Shown here: piece by piece, positions 11,988 through 25,000 of the stretch
Layout: each line of letters starts with the position of its first letter
How positions within the stretch are numbered: the first letter of the stretch is position 1
Source: Amborella trichopoda
Taxonomy: Eukaryota; Streptophyta; Magnoliopsida; Amborellales; Amborellaceae
Direction: 5' to 3'
Assembly: GCF_000471905.2 (NCBI RefSeq)
Contig: NW_006496628.1
Span: forward strand, 1,312,123-1,376,122
DNA length: 64,000 bases
Program-made: the position numbers and the translations under genes
Notes under the pieces: model-generated
Databases searched by the model: none
What the model saw: only the letters and a program-made list of their open reading frames with translations
What the model was told of the DNA's origin: nothing

Positions 11988-14560
11988 TGTTGGGTGTATT
12001 TTTAGTCACATACAAGACTAGATACATTCTGATAAATGCTCAATAAAGATTTAAGTGATTATAAGATAAGGGTCTGATGAACATCAGATAAAATGCCTTA
12101 ATCATGGATAAGCTTGATACACTTAAATACATGTCTTGATTGATTCTGCTTCTAGTCTTCATATAAGACGAAGTATATCTTAACCGATGCTTGATAAAGA
12201 TATCAATATGAAAGCGCAAGTCTTTGACGAATGTAGGATAGAGTCTTAACAGACATTGGATCTGATACGTGAGATGGATAAGCGTAGCCCTAGAAGATAT
12301 GCTTGAAGGAATCCTTAGTCACCATATGCCATAACCAATGCGAAGTCTTCTGACGCAACTTGATAGCTATCTTAATAGACGGTGGATAAGATATGAGCAT
12401 GGTTTTTGATAAAACCTACTTAGATATGCCCCAAATAAGATATGAAGATATGAAAAATATGATATGCCCAAGATTCTCCATACGAAGGCCCCAATATGCC
12501 GTCAGAGTCTTGATTCGTTAGTCTATCCTTATATGTCCTGACTTATGACTGATATGATATCAATAGCTTGTCAATCAAACATGTTCGAGTTTCACTTATG
12601 GTTGATAATATAAGATATTAAAGCCATCTCATTGTGAGATAGGTTCTAGGATACCTATACTCCTAAGGCCCCGATATGCTTATCCATGTGATATGTACAG
12701 GAACCTGATGCAGTTTGATATAGATATTTTTTCGAATCCAACGTCAGTTACACATGTGCATCGTGACTTATGAGCTATGATAAGAGATCATGAAGATGTT
12801 TCAATTTGAGGCGAAACTCTGGGATATATACGAATTCCCATGGACTGTATATGCCTCTCCACTAGATATTGGAGGAGTTTTGGATGAGATGCGATATGAT
12901 TCTTTTAATCCATCATCCGTTAAGAATATTGGGCTTAACAAACGGTTATAAGGAAAACCTCGCCATATGATGATATAATGAGGTCAATCCTTGAAGATAT
13001 ATATATATATATACCTCTATGTCCAAGAATGATATAAATTGGGGAATGTTTGTAATTAGTTTAACTTAATGACCATATCCACCTTCAGTTAAGATATGCC
13101 TTGACTGACATCCTAGAACTTCGTGTTTTAGGATTAAGCCAGACCCTCAGGGAATCATATTTGAGGCAACATATCCCTCACTCTAAAGTTTAATATCATC
13201 CAGAGGTGAATTAACCCATCGCCTGTATTCCTTGGCAGTTAAGGCCTTAAAAGCTTTATGAGCCATATGTAACAGTTAAGATGACCCTCAGTCACTAAAA
13301 TTGGGATTTCTCTCTTTATATGAGGAATTTTCTCATGGGACTAAGACCATTGGATTTCTGACTCGCTGCTTTATCACCCTTAAAAGGTGTGGTATTATTT
13401 GATTCATATGGTGGAAGCTAGTACATCCACAATTTACTAGTATTGTTGTGCAACTTCCAACATAAACATAGTAGCTTGAATAGACAAGATCTCTCTCATC
13501 TGTGGTCCATTTAAGGCAAGACTTGAACCCTTGTGTTAATATTTGAGCCTCTTTAGTCTCACCAATTTTTGTAATCAAAAGACTTACCATCAAGAAACAG
13601 CTGAAGAAATACAAAGATATGTTGCGTTGCAAAAGCTTAACTGTCGGATGATAAAAGATACCTGAATCCCTGATTTTGCTCATGCAATAATTCTATTGAA
13701 TAATGGGTCCATAAATTTCAGTAAAGAGGAGCATTGACTGAATATATGATTATCATTAGAAAACACCAACGGGTACAAATTAATCCATGATTATCAAAAT
13801 GAAGATCAACTCGTGGACTTGCATCAGCGTACGAAGACATGTCAAACTACATTTCAGAAGCTTAACTGTCGGATGATAGAAGATACTAGAATCCTTGATT
13901 TTTCTCATGTGATAATTATGTTGAGTAATGGATCCGTAAATTCAAATTAAAGATAAGCATTGACTGAATATATAATTATCATTAGAAAACACCTATGAGT
14001 ACAAATTAATCCATTTCAATCCATGATTATCAAAATGAAGATCAGCGTGTGGATTCGCATCAACGTGAGAAGATAAGGATGAAGGTAATAAACCACCGCA
14101 AAGATGAATATGATTGTCCTCTGGGACATATCTAAGATAGAGGGAGATAAATCTATTTTATTTTGCTTTTAATCCACTTGAAGCCCATTCCCGGAGAAGG
14201 AACAGACTCAAGGAATAACATTTATGCATTTAAAGTAAGATATATTAGTTGATATGCCTATTAGTATTATTCCTTTCTTTCATATGTCTGTATATTTTCT
14301 TTCTTAGAAATGAATGTATAGGTTTCAAGACTTGAATCAAGAGTATTCGACCTACTCCAGTTTGATGGAAATTGTAACAAAAGATTAAACCTCTGGAATT
14401 ATTTCGTTCTAAGTATATGATAGAAAAACATGGTTTCTATGATATGGAATGCATGGGATAATTTGGCCGCAATTATGATGTTCTCTGATAATTTGTTTGG
14501 AGTCTAATATTTATTGAAACATCCTAATCAATCTAACCATCACATTTTTCGGAGCGTCCA
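11988..14560. mobile_element. Probable solo LTR (2,573 bp) nested in the copia element
   Basis: The segment starts tgttgggtgt and ends ggagcgtcca, so it has the TG...CA termini of an LTR, and it is flanked by the 5-bp duplication gaagg. It interrupts copia integrase between the SKGGSLYFVSF-like and TFIDD-like parts, which are adjacent in intact copia proteins. It has no retroviral coding region and no internal pair of LTRs, hence the solo-LTR call. An unclassified non-autonomous insertion is the alternative. It is rich in gatatgcc- and agatatga-type words and has an internal duplication at 13632-14090. Confidence 0.65.
13632..14090. repeat. Direct tandem duplication of about 225 bp within the solo LTR
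   Basis: The words gcttaactgtcggatgat and cattgactgaatatat recur about 225 bp apart, with their surroundings (gcttaa at 13635 and 13860). The two units differ by scattered substitutions and small indels, so the duplication is old. Confidence 0.8.
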
Positions 14561-14565
14561 GAAGG
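14561..14565. repeat. Target-site duplication, right copy (gaagg)
   Basis: Matches 11983-11987 and directly follows the CA end of the 2,573-bp insertion. Confidence 0.65.
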
Positions 14566-15150
14566 AAACAAAATATAAAGATCCACCTTTTGAGACAACC
14601 AATGCAGGCCCCCATACATATGAATGAATATAGTCCAGAATGACTATTGTGGTTTGACATCTAAAACTGCACCCTACACTGCTTACCATAGACACAGTAC
14701 TCACATAAGTCTTACTTGTACTTCTTCACGCTATTGATCAATTAACATTTGCTAAGTTTCGTCAAAGCTCTCGCACCCATGTGGCCCAACCACATATGCC
14801 ACAATAAAGTCAAGTTAAAGTCACCAACATCAGATACAAAAACTACTGCCCTATATGTGATATTATTCCTAAGCAGCAATATCTAAATTCGGTTTGATCT
14901 TCTTGCCATTCATAACAACCAGAGCACACTTTAGAACCTTCAAAACTCCACCTTCTCCGCAAATTTGTGGCCATTAGAGTTCAAGGCACCCAAAGAAATA
15001 AGATTCTTCTACAGATTTGGAACATGTTTAACATCAATCAAGGTTCTCATAACTCCATTATACATCTTGATAGTAATTGTCCCAAAACCAATGGTCTTGC
15101 AAGCTGCATCATTCTACCATCAATACTCTTGTATGAGGTAAAACAATCCA
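14561..15150 (-). pseudogene. Ty1/copia gag-pre-integrase region (upstream half of the split element)
   Basis: On the - strand this reads as the copia segment before integrase: a protease-to-integrase linker with MRTLIDVKHVPNL and NLISLGALNSNGHKF (about 15090-14960), then the Zn-binding HHCC-type region with LGHMGARALTKLSK and LCEYCVYGKQCRVQF (about 14810-14660). It ends in SKGGSLYFVSF at 14562, exactly where the nested insertion begins. In-frame stops show decay. Confidence 0.8.
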
Positions 15151-15265
15151 TATGAGGGTTTCGATATGGCAGTAAAGGTTTCTTAATTCATGATGTTCCT
15201 ATCATATGTGGCCTCATTGGGATTGTTTTACTACATACAAGAGTATTGATGGTAGAATGATGCAG
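15106..15265. repeat. Inverted repeat of about 47 bp with 65-bp spacer
   Basis: The segment 15106-15152 (gcatcattctaccatcaata...) recurs inverted at 15218-15265 (...tattgatggtagaatgatgc) with about one mismatch. The left arm is copia coding sequence, so the right arm is an inverted copy of it. Confidence 0.75.
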
Positions 15266-15310
15266 CTAAAACTGCCTATGAAAATTAAAGTGCAAGAAAA
15301 ACATAACCGA

Positions 15311-15435
15311 CAACTTTTTGGGAGGATTGGTAGGCAGTTTTAGCTCATGCCACCATGGAGCCTTTCGGATTTTGATTCAACTTTTTGGGAGGATTGGTAG
15401 GCAGTTTATGTTCGTGGCACTATGGAGCTCTTGGA
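15311..15435. repeat. Direct duplication of about 67 bp
   Basis: The word caactttttgggaggattgg starts at 15311 and again at 15378, and similarity continues through ggcagttt and a variant of gccaccatggagc. Confidence 0.8.
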
Positions 15436-16403
15436 TTTTTTGAAACTTGAGGTTTTTTTATTTTTTATTTTCCCCCTAAATGAGTATGGTATGGTCAAAT
15501 TTTTCTAGGGAATTGCCCCTGACCATCTTATACATTTTTCATATGTCGTTTGTATATTGGGAATTTTCTTTCTCTTTGTAGTTTTTTTCTTTTCTTGATT
15601 TCTCTTTCATCACTCATATATCTTTTCCCTTTTTTTTTCTCTTCTCCTTTTTTTCTTTCTTTTAATATGAGCTTGCCGAACCTTTTGTGGGATTTGTAGG
15701 ATAAGGAATCATCGAGTAACATTGGTCCACTAACATTAATAGAAATTTGGAAAATAAATTCGTCTGAAAATGCAAATCTCAGACAACTTGTTCACGATAT
15801 ATTTGTGCGAGAACAAGCATTTTGAGATTCTAAATCCTAGACCGTTGTCTTCGTAAAAAAGATCAAACTTTTAAGACCGTGTGCCCCATAGTTAGGTTGT
15901 CCGATGTTTTGAACATCAGATCATCCCATATATTCTTTCCCATAATCATGAGAACCTTACGTAATGCAAAAAAAAAAAACAAAAAATTCAAGTCGGTCTC
16001 TAATATGGGACTAAGTGACAAAAAAAGAAAAAATACAAATTTGTCAAAAAAAAAAAAAATCAAGCCGGTTTCTAATATGGGACTAAGTGACAAAAAAAAG
16101 AAAAACTACAAATTTTTCAAAAAAAAAGAGTGATAGAACTATAAATTTCACATAAAATTATACGAAACTATATATTGTAAAATAAAGTGGTACGAAGATA
16201 ATTTTTCCTAAAAACTATAGCTGGGCATAACGTAATTACGGACCACATTTATCATAGTCTACACGTTCATCTTTGGATTAGAGTGTAATTACATGTATCA
16301 TAGTCAGCACTTCCATCTTTGGAATAGAGTGTAATTACTAATTAGACCTTGGATTAGAGTGTAATGACATGTGCGATAGTCTACACTTTGGTCTTTGAAT
16401 TAG
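15436..16403. other. AT-rich intergenic DNA with short duplications
   Basis: No gene is supported. A 72-bp direct duplication begins at 15988 and 16060 (tcaagtcggt..., tcaagccggt...), with long A-runs. From 16240 to 16400 a loose repeat of about 60 bp recurs around the words ttggattagagtgtaat. Confidence 0.5.
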
Positions 16404-16764
16404 GGATAAAGTTTATATAAGGATGCTACTTTATAACGTAGAACTACATATGCCCCTAAAAAATCTATCAGAAAAGGTAGTTTTAATGTTGAAAAACCCT
16501 TTGATTGATTATCTCGACCTCGAGATGTAAGATTATGAAAAATAAAAAGATTTTAAGTCTAAAAAATAGTACATTTTACAACATAACTTGATTTTAACTA
16601 CTTTTGAAATTTAAAATTTTATAATTAGATATAAAAATAGATTTTGAAATAATCCTAAGAACATTTTATATTAAAATTATATACCATGATAAAATTTAAA
16701 GGTGTACCTTAGGTCTACACCTACGGATACATCCGTATGCCTATCCGTATGCAAACTGCACCCT
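16404..16764 (+). mobile_element. MITE-like repeat, copy 1
   Basis: This aligns with the reverse complement of 36351-36734. Shared words include gtagaa.tac, aaaaatctatc, ttttaatgtt.aaaaaaccct and cttgattttaacta.ttttgaa.tttaaaatttt. It is more diverged than the second copy, its ends are approximate, and it has no clear target duplication. Confidence 0.6.
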
Positions 16765-17640
16765 TGAATTAGAGTGTAATTAGAGGTGGCACGGGATGGA
16801 AATAATAGCTGGCGGGACTTATCCCTTAGCGCTTTGGTAGCCCAAGCGCCGGCTCACGTGTTACCGCGACAACTAAGTGTGAAGTGTCGGGTTTTTTTTG
16901 GTAAGTTGCAGTGTCGGTTAAGCAAAGGGTAAGAGGTCTATACTCCGATTAAAAGAGGTCTATACTCTATAGAGAGCACAATAAATGGTTTAGATAGATA
17001 AAGAGTGGCCACTTTCCACGACAGTATGTATGTATACCTCTTCCCGTTTGCTATCCCCTCTCCATTTAGAAAAGTTTTTCGTTACTCAAGGGCTTTAACG
17101 TAGTCACTTTTTTTTTCTTTCCTTATTCTACTAGGGAAAATTAATTCTACTCATGTTTTTGGATGGAACAAAGGTAAGTGAGTTTACTAAAACAAGCTGG
17201 TGCCTAGATAGCCCGATATTTGGAGTTTTATTTAGAGCACGAATACTATGCTCTCTTGGGAGTATAGATTCCAATGCTCTCTGTCAGATGACTTAAATTT
17301 TTTGAATATGAAAATTTTGGAAAAACTTAAGAGTTACTAGATGATTATTCTAGAAAAGAAAATTAAAATTTGAGCTTCTAACACTTAGATTTTACCATCT
17401 AAGTGGATGGTCTACACTTAGGAAATCTTTTTCATTGAAGTTAATAAATGGGTTGAAGAAGTTGCATCATCAAAATTTAGGGTCCTAAAATTAATTGGGT
17501 TTTACCTGAAAGAATAAAAAAACATTCTATTCTTGTGAGAGTAACATATCTTTTGGCTTTTATTTAACACTTAGATTTGCTTTTAGAAAAAAAAAAAAGA
17601 AGTTTAGAGGTAGTTTGTTGCCATGTGCATCTCGGTAAAG
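16765..17640. other. Intergenic, nothing recognised
   Basis: AT-rich DNA with no supported gene. A short GC-richer patch occurs at 16795-16880. Confidence 0.35.
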
Positions 17641-17938
17641 TGTTTTAAAATAAATCGATTTCATCATTGATCTGGATGAGAAGTGCTCCGACCGAACCAA
17701 TTATGAGATGGTGGGGTCTCAACCCAATTCCTATTAAAACACCCTTATATATATATATATATATATTATTTAATATTTACTTTAGATCCATAAATAACCC
17801 CATTCTATAAATCTTTATTTTAATTTTATTTTTTATATCACTAATTCGGATCGGTCCAGATCCTAATTTAGCAATTCGACACGACACGGCTATGTGGATA
17901 AACAATCCCAGCACTTATCCGAGTTTTGCAACGCATCT
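17641..17938. repeat. Diverged dispersed repeat upstream of the RMR gene
   Basis: This resembles 28110-28400 in intron 2 of the same gene, in the same orientation. Similar parts are cattgatc, gaccgaa, taaatctttattttaattttattttt versus a T-rich equivalent, cggatcggtccagatc versus ggaccgatctggaccc, and atgtggataaacaatcccagcacttatccg versus a close variant. It contains a (TA)n tract at 17746-17767. Confidence 0.4.
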
Positions 17939-17999
17939 CACGTGCTGTTAAGTCAATGGCATTATAAAAAGCGAAATATGGAAAACTGCAATATTTTAA
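17939..17999 (+). promoter_or_regulatory. Putative RMR promoter: G-box and TATA box
   Basis: A CACGTG palindrome (G-box core) lies at 17939-17944. A TATA-like attataaaaa lies at 17961-17970, about 30-40 bp before the pyrimidine-rich start of the presumed leader near 18000. Position and order suit a plant core promoter, but no transcript is available to confirm the start. Confidence 0.45.
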
Positions 18000-18219
18000 T
18001 AATCGCCGCTCTTTCGAGCAGCGGGGGATATTCCGTATCATCTTTCTCTCCATTCGTCTTGCTCTCTCTCTCACCTCGGATTAAAAGGGTAAAGACGAGG
18101 TTTTGGGGTTTTTGTACCTTCGAACATTATGGAAGCCGACGTTTCCATTCCGACGTTACCATTTTTGGTTTTCACTCGTCTTTGCGGTTGCAACTCTCTC
18201 TTCCTCTGATGATCTTCAG
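18000..18219 (+). other. 5' UTR exon of the RMR gene (predicted)
   Basis: A CT-rich leader follows the TATA-like box and ends at cttcag|gtttcacc, a possible donor at 18220. The matching acceptor is cttcttcttag ending at 18685, which would give a 466-bp leader intron. Both ends are inferred from sequence only. Confidence 0.4.
18129..18209 (+). CDS. Upstream ORF in the RMR leader, 26 codons
   Basis: The ATG at 18129 opens 26 codons (MEADVSIPTLPF...) and closes with TGA at 18207-18209, just before the predicted leader intron. If the leader is as predicted, this is its first ATG and could reduce translation of the main frame. Two other short upstream ATG frames lie in the second leader exon, at about 18750 and 18777. 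Whether any is translated is unknown. Confidence 0.25.
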   Translation: MEADVSIPTLPFLVFTRLCGCNSLFL

Positions 18220-18846
18220 GTTTCACCTCAATCTCTCTCTCATCCCCTCATCAATTTTCTTTTTCATCTTATTTTTCTCTTTTCCTTTTTTGGGTTTCTT
18301 GCAATCTCCCCTCGATTCGAATTTTCCAGAAAAATAATCGCTTCCATGGGTTGTTTTCTGGGGTGTGATTTTTATATTCCGCTTTTCTCTTAACTTTTTC
18401 ATCCTAGGTTTCCTGAGTTTTATTCTCATCGTTTTACATGGTCTTTCAGAGCATATACTTCTGATCTTCATTAATGTCTTTTTCATGGATCTTGATTTAG
18501 ACTAAATGGTGTCCCTTTTTCTTTTTCCCCACCTTTCTGCTTTTTGGTGCGTATCAAAAATTTGGCCTGCTTTTTACCTCCTTCGTGCTTAGGGTTTATG
18601 GCCCTATGTGAAGTTTTATATGATTAATTGACCTTGTAAAATTTATTCTGAAAGTTTCCTTTTGTTTTTTTCCTCTTCTTCTTAGGCTTGATATCAGCAG
18701 GCTATCAATAAGGAAACGAATCAAGAAATCAGATATTTAATATTGGGGCTGATGGTGAATTGATTTATTTGTACAATATATGAGTGAGACTGAGGTTGCT
18801 TATATTCAAGTATAGCGGGATCGATTTGGACATTAGTTGTACAGGC

Positions 18847-19003
18847 ATGGCTAGCAATTTGTTCAAGGGAGATAGAGGGGAGTTTGTTTATATTCCCCTT
18901 TTGTGTATAATTGTCTCTCTGGTGGTGGGCATGTCCAGTGCAAGTGTAGTTTTGATTGGCCAAAATGTGTCCTTGTCTTTTGATGACATTGAGGCAAACT
19001 TTG
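18847..19003 (+). CDS. RMR: RMR exon 1 (residues 1-52)
   Basis: Encodes the N-terminal signal peptide and the start of the mature protein ([13 protein letters not shown], with a possible N-glycosylation site at Asn40). The ATG has a G at +4. The donor is ctttg|gtaaga, and one base carries over into the next exon. Confidence 0.9.
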
Positions 19004-22000
19004 GTAAGAAACCAAGAACTCTGTGCCTTCTATATGAAGTTAATTTGCTAGCTCTTTTAGTTTTAGTTATCAGCTCTCATGCTTGTCTCATTGGATAATC
19101 AGATTACTGTATTATAAGTATTGGATTTATTAGTTTTACTGCGTATGCTATTAATGTTTCTCCTTGTAATAAGCATGCTACGATGCTCAATAGAATCTTA
19201 TCATCTAGCTTCATGCATTATCAGGAAGAATCTCAGTTACTCTGGTTGAAACCTGAGAGGAAGAGTAAAGAAGGAAGAGGGTGGGAGGGGGGGAGGGGGA
19301 GAGAGTAACTTGGTTGAGTAGTTAACTCGTGGGAACCTGTTTTGGAAAACTGGAATAGTTGAGTCTCATATGAATGCTGTGGTGGGTAAAGGCTTTCTAA
19401 TAAACATACAGAATGCATGCATTTTTCACTTGATAGGGTGAAAACTAGAAAATAGGACATATGAATATATCCTTACTTCAGTGAATATAGGGTTCAAAAA
19501 GAAAATAATAGTTCTCAAAATTTGTGAACGGCCTGAAAACTGGCATATTTCAAATTTGCATCATATGCTGAACTTCTATATACTGCTGCTAGGCTATTTG
19601 GGTCCTTATTGTGGTTTTCTACAGGGTGAGTATGAGTAAGTGAAGATAGTATAGCTCTTATGTGTAGCATTGGGTCTAAGGCTTGGATGATGATGATGTG
19701 TAGCATTGGGTCTGTCCTATTAGCTATTATAAAATAGAGTGTGATCATTGAACTTGATTCCCTAACATTCTTTTAGCATTCTGGATGGAGATGGCCAACA
19801 TCTGTAACTCTGAGTGTATTGTAAATGTTTCGAAGTCTATTGTGGGTTCACCCATGTTGTTTTTTTTTAATCCATCCATTATGTGACTCATGTTTTGATT
19901 CCAAAACACAATGTTACTCAGTTTGATTTGGAAAGAAAAATATTTTCTGGTCAGCTTTTTGCAAGTATCTTTTAAAAAATAACAAAAATGAAGAAATTCT
20001 AAAAAGAAAAACTGGTATGTTTTTGATAAAGTAACTTCCATTAACACGTGAAAATGATTATAAAAAAAGTGAGATACAATAATCATATGACTCACAATTC
20101 TTGGGAGATGTATTGGTTTTCCAAACATTTTTTTTTGAACCCCCCTTCGTTAGCAGTATTAGTAGCACTGTTAGTATTGTGTGATGTGGGACGTAATGGT
20201 ATGCTAGTCTACTCATCTATGTCCTCCAATGATCAGAATCCTCAATGGCACTGTCTATTTTATTCTAACGCTTCGAATCATCCATAATAAGGGGTACCAA
20301 TGAGTCTTTTAACAATAGAAAGGGGTATCAAGAAGTCTCTACCAAAGTGCTACTCATTAGTCTAGTATAATTTTTAATATTGTACAATTTTTTATGTTAT
20401 TCTTCAAACTAGAAAAGTTCATAAACGTCAACAATTTCAAAAAAAATAGAAAAAAAATAAAAAATAGAGAAGTTCATAACGAGAAGCAAGATCGTTGGAT
20501 GTTGATACCATTACAAGACAATATGAGAAAATGAACCCAGTGTTTTAAAAGGTGGACCATCTGGGCTGCTTTGTCTCTTCCTCAAGACTGGGTGGAACAA
20601 CTCTGCCTAGGCTAAGGCGGCCGTGTTGCCGGCCTTCCTTGAGGCAGGCATCCATGGGTGGCATAGGTTGCTGCCTATGTGGCCTGTCTAGGGTGCCGCC
20701 TAGGTGAAAGCTTGCCTAGGCAGCCCCCTAACTCTTTTTTTTTTTCTGTTTATTTTGGCCGCCTCAAATCTGAGGCTGCCAGAACTGCCTAAGCAGCCTA
20801 GGGGCTCTTTGGTCCCATGCCTTTTAAAGCATTTATTAGAATCATCCAAAACAAGTTATATTTCATATTTATTAAAATGTTATTTTCATATTTTGAATAA
20901 AGAAATGAATTATTATGAAATCATATCCTTAACATGAACTTACGATTTATATTGACCATTACGCCCTTAAGGGTACAAATATATTAATGATCTCAGGATA
21001 TACAGCTCACAAAATGAAGGTGGAGGAAGGAGAGATAATTGGGAAAAGGGGTTGGTTAGATGTAGCTTTTACATATCATTGACTAGCTTTTGTTGCTACA
21101 CTTTGTTGGACTTCTAGGTCCCTTTTATTTGTAATTTTCTATCGCATAGGTCAATGAAATATAGGAGTAATAATCGAGAGTATGTTATATAACATTTGGA
21201 GCAACTTCTAAGAGTTGATCTGTGTTGATTTGACTTGTTTTGGTTAACTTGGTTTGGAAACTGACACATGCCATCTTAAAAACTCAGGTTCGGACCTAGT
21301 TTTTGTCTCTATATTTAATATAGAGGATTGAGAGTTTTGTAGTAGAATTGTTTTCCCTTCCAAATTTGGGCACAAGTTCCAATCTTATTGTTGGAACAAA
21401 ATCTTTCATCATCATCATCATCTTCGGAGCTTTATCCAATTATTTGGGGTTAACTACTTGAATAATGTTCCTCCATTTTTTTCTATCAAGGGCCATACCT
21501 TCAGTAAGACCAAAGTCACCGTATCTTTGCTCACAATTTCTATTCATGTCTTTGTAGGCCTTCCTCTTGCCATTGTGAAGCCTTGCACCTGAACCAAATC
21601 GCACCTCGTAATTGTTACTATATTAGGTCTATGCTTCACATGGCCAGCTCACCTAAGTCTACTTTCCCACATCTTATCACCTATTGAAGTCACACTAAGT
21701 TCCCTCGTATGTATTCATTCCGAATTCTGTCCTTTATTATCTTGCTACTCGTGCATCTCAACATCCTCATCTAAGCTATGCTCATCCTATGGATATGTAG
21801 TTGAAACAAATTCTTAATTATCAGAGCATAAAAACTTCCTAAAATTTGAAAAAATTAGGGCCTGCTTTCAAATTTTGGGTAGTGTTTTTGAGTTTGCATC
21901 CTAATATGATCTTGAGAGTATGTCACTAACGAAATGTCAAAGTTTTTATCATTTGACTCTCCTTATAATCTTCATAATAATTGTTGCAATTGGTTGTGAT

Positions 22001-25000
22001 GTTGCACTTACATTATCATCAGACACATCTGGCTTATCCATTTTCTCAATTCAATTTGAGAAACTCGATCAAAGACTTATATATGTATTTATTTAATTTG
22101 AGGGGTTTGGGTGGGGCTGATTGGAATAGTTTTTTTATTGGAGCTGAGTATAAGTTACTAAACCTATTTGTAACTTCAATGATCTTGTTTCTCATATGTC
22201 TATTGAATATATTGCCTAGTATTACTCACTGGAGCCCAGAGTGAGTCGGTCTGACAAGTCACTTGACTTGCCGAGTTCTCCTTGTTTGCCCTTGAGAAAT
22301 GAAATTGGAAAAATTGTAAAAAAAACAAATCCAAAAAATTTAAAAAGTTATGAAAAAACCATGAAGCTTAATAAAAAATTTCGTTTGCCTAAAACTCACT
22401 TATAAAAATATAAAAATTTATTTGAATTCAAATTGAAAAAATCAAACCCAATTTACCTAGACAATGTTTTAGTTAATCCTCCAATCTTTGTGCTTGGTAC
22501 AAAAGTTGTCTAAAATATTTTTCATGGGATCCTCAAATACCCCAAGAAGCCTGTATACTAGATTTTGGATTTGATTTTGATTCATGTTCTTGAAATTTTC
22601 AGGAAAATAGTATTTCAATTTCTAGAAATCTCGCAAATCTTAGACCTTGAGTGGTTTTTTGTGGAAAATAATCCTATGACGCAGGGGAGAAGTGAGAAAC
22701 AGGCTTAGGTATCGAATTTCAACCAATATCGAGCTAGAATTACAAAGAGATCACATGTTTTTTAACTCTAGCCAAACCCTTTGTTTTCGTTCAAATCTAA
22801 ACGTTTCTAATCGGTAGAGGCTAGAGGATGTGAAAGTGACCTTACACTACCTCCCCCACCCCCCAACAAAAGTTTCTGGCAACTTGGTCGAGTTACTATA
22901 CTAACTTGGGTGAGTTTGTGGCAATACACGCCCTATCCTAGTTCGGGGGTTTTGAGGCTTTATAAGGGTGCTGTGCCTAAGTGGGTTGGGTGATTTCTAA
23001 TGGACATACCTGATGTTTTCAACACTAATCTTGTCATATTCAAAATTGGCAATATTTTCTTCTTCTTGTTCCCTTTTAGCATGTTTTGTGTTATTTTCTT
23101 TATGAAATTATTTTTACTGCTTTCTTATTACTCCTTTTCTGAGTATATTAACCTATTTTTTTTGGATGATGATAGCATTGGGTAATATTCCTGTGACCAT
23201 ATATGGTGGATTACTCAAAGTTTGACATTTTGTGCATTTGTATTTCTACAGTTCCTTCAATTAAAGGATCCGGAGTATGTGGGACCTTATATGTAGCTGA
23301 ACCTCTCGATGCGTGCACTCCATTGACTGACAAAAATATCTCAGTTGAAGGTGCTAACTCGCGATTTGCATTGATTATTAGAGGAGGATGCACTTTTGAG
23401 GATAAAGTTAGGACTGCTCAGAAAGCAGGATTCCAAGCAGCTATTATTTATGACAATGAAGATAGCGGTATATTGGTTGCAAGTAAGTCATATTAGCCTT
23501 TTATCTTCTTGACTGAAATTTATTTATACCATGGCCAGTTCCTCTTCATTTAGAAGACCAAAAAGACTATTTAGCAAGTATTTCAATTTGAAATGTATCA
23601 CATAACAAATTGCCACTTAATCACCATTGCCACCTTTCTCATTTAGCCTATCCCATGTTATCTAGCATACACATGAACTATTCCAAATAGTATTGGATAA
23701 TATCAAATAAAGGCATGTGCTTTAGCTACAATTGTGGAATATATCTTTGAAGGGTGGGTTTGGGTGCATATGCAGACGCAACTATTCTAGTGAGTTCACC
23801 CTTCCAGAATCCACCTTTGAGATGGATTGAGAATCCAAAACTTGATAGCTTTTTCATCTCCTCTGCTGCCTTAAAGATTATGGGGGGAAAGAAAACAAAT
23901 TTTGAGCCTAAAAATGTCTTGCATTGTTCATTTCAGTTCTTTAAAGATCATTAAAACTGCACTATTTTTGGAGCTCCAAATTCATGATTATAAGGTGGAG
24001 ATTTACAAGACCTAAATCAAGTGAAAACATGGGTGAACTCATGCATCCTAGGATACCTGAAAACTTCTTCATCTCTAAATTGGGGCATCAACCCTTGAAG
24101 GGAATTTCCACTTGTACTAAATTCGTTCAAGTACACATTTCGTGTGCTATCCTCAATCTTAGTAGGGCACAAATTGAAGAGAAACAATTGTAACTGTCAA
24201 AAGGAAATGGCATGCCTCTCTCATAAAATTAGTGTAGCTACTATCCTAGGTATTATCATTCTAGCCTTACCCTTTTAGAGCTTTCCACTTGAACCAAATT
24301 ACCCTTTGTACCTAGTGTTGTTGAAGGTTGACCTTGCACATGAACAATCCACCTAAGTCTACTTTCCATCATTTTATCACCTATTGGAGCTATTTTTAAG
24401 CTCCCTTGAATGTATTCATTCCGAATTCCATCTTTTTTAGTCATGCCACTCATCTATCTAAACATCCTGATCTCAGCTACACTCATTCTATTATATATTA
24501 GTTCTTGATTGGCCGACAATCCGTTCCATAAGGCATGGATAGTCTTACAACCGTCCTATAGTGCTTTCCCTTCAACTTCATTGGTATGCGACGATCGCAT
24601 AAGACTCTAGAAGCACATCGTTGCTCTTGTTATCACTAAACTTGTTTCAGCTCCTGTTATCACTAATTCCTTGTTTCTTCCCCTGTTATCACTAAACTTG
24701 CATTCATATATTCTATCTTAGCCGGACTAATTTTAAAAACTTTAGATTTTGAAGTGTTCCTCCAAAGTTCTAACTTTGCGTTTGTGCTATCTCTAGGCTC
24801 ATCAATTATAACCATGTGATCCCAAACAACATAAACCGCAAATCCTCATCTTGTAGCTGTCTAGCTAACTCGTCCACAACCAAAGCAAAGAGATATGGGC
24901 TCAACGCTGACCCCTGATGTAGGCCTAATGTCATTGAAACTATAGTTACTGGAACCTCGCACCCCAAGTGGAGATTCTGCTTTAGAATCCTGTTTCTGCT

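Noticed and set aside
17894-18337. 147-codon + strand open frame over the RMR promoter and leader
   Set aside because: It spans the TATA-like box, predicted leader and leader intron. It shows no family and is T-rich like a leader and intron.
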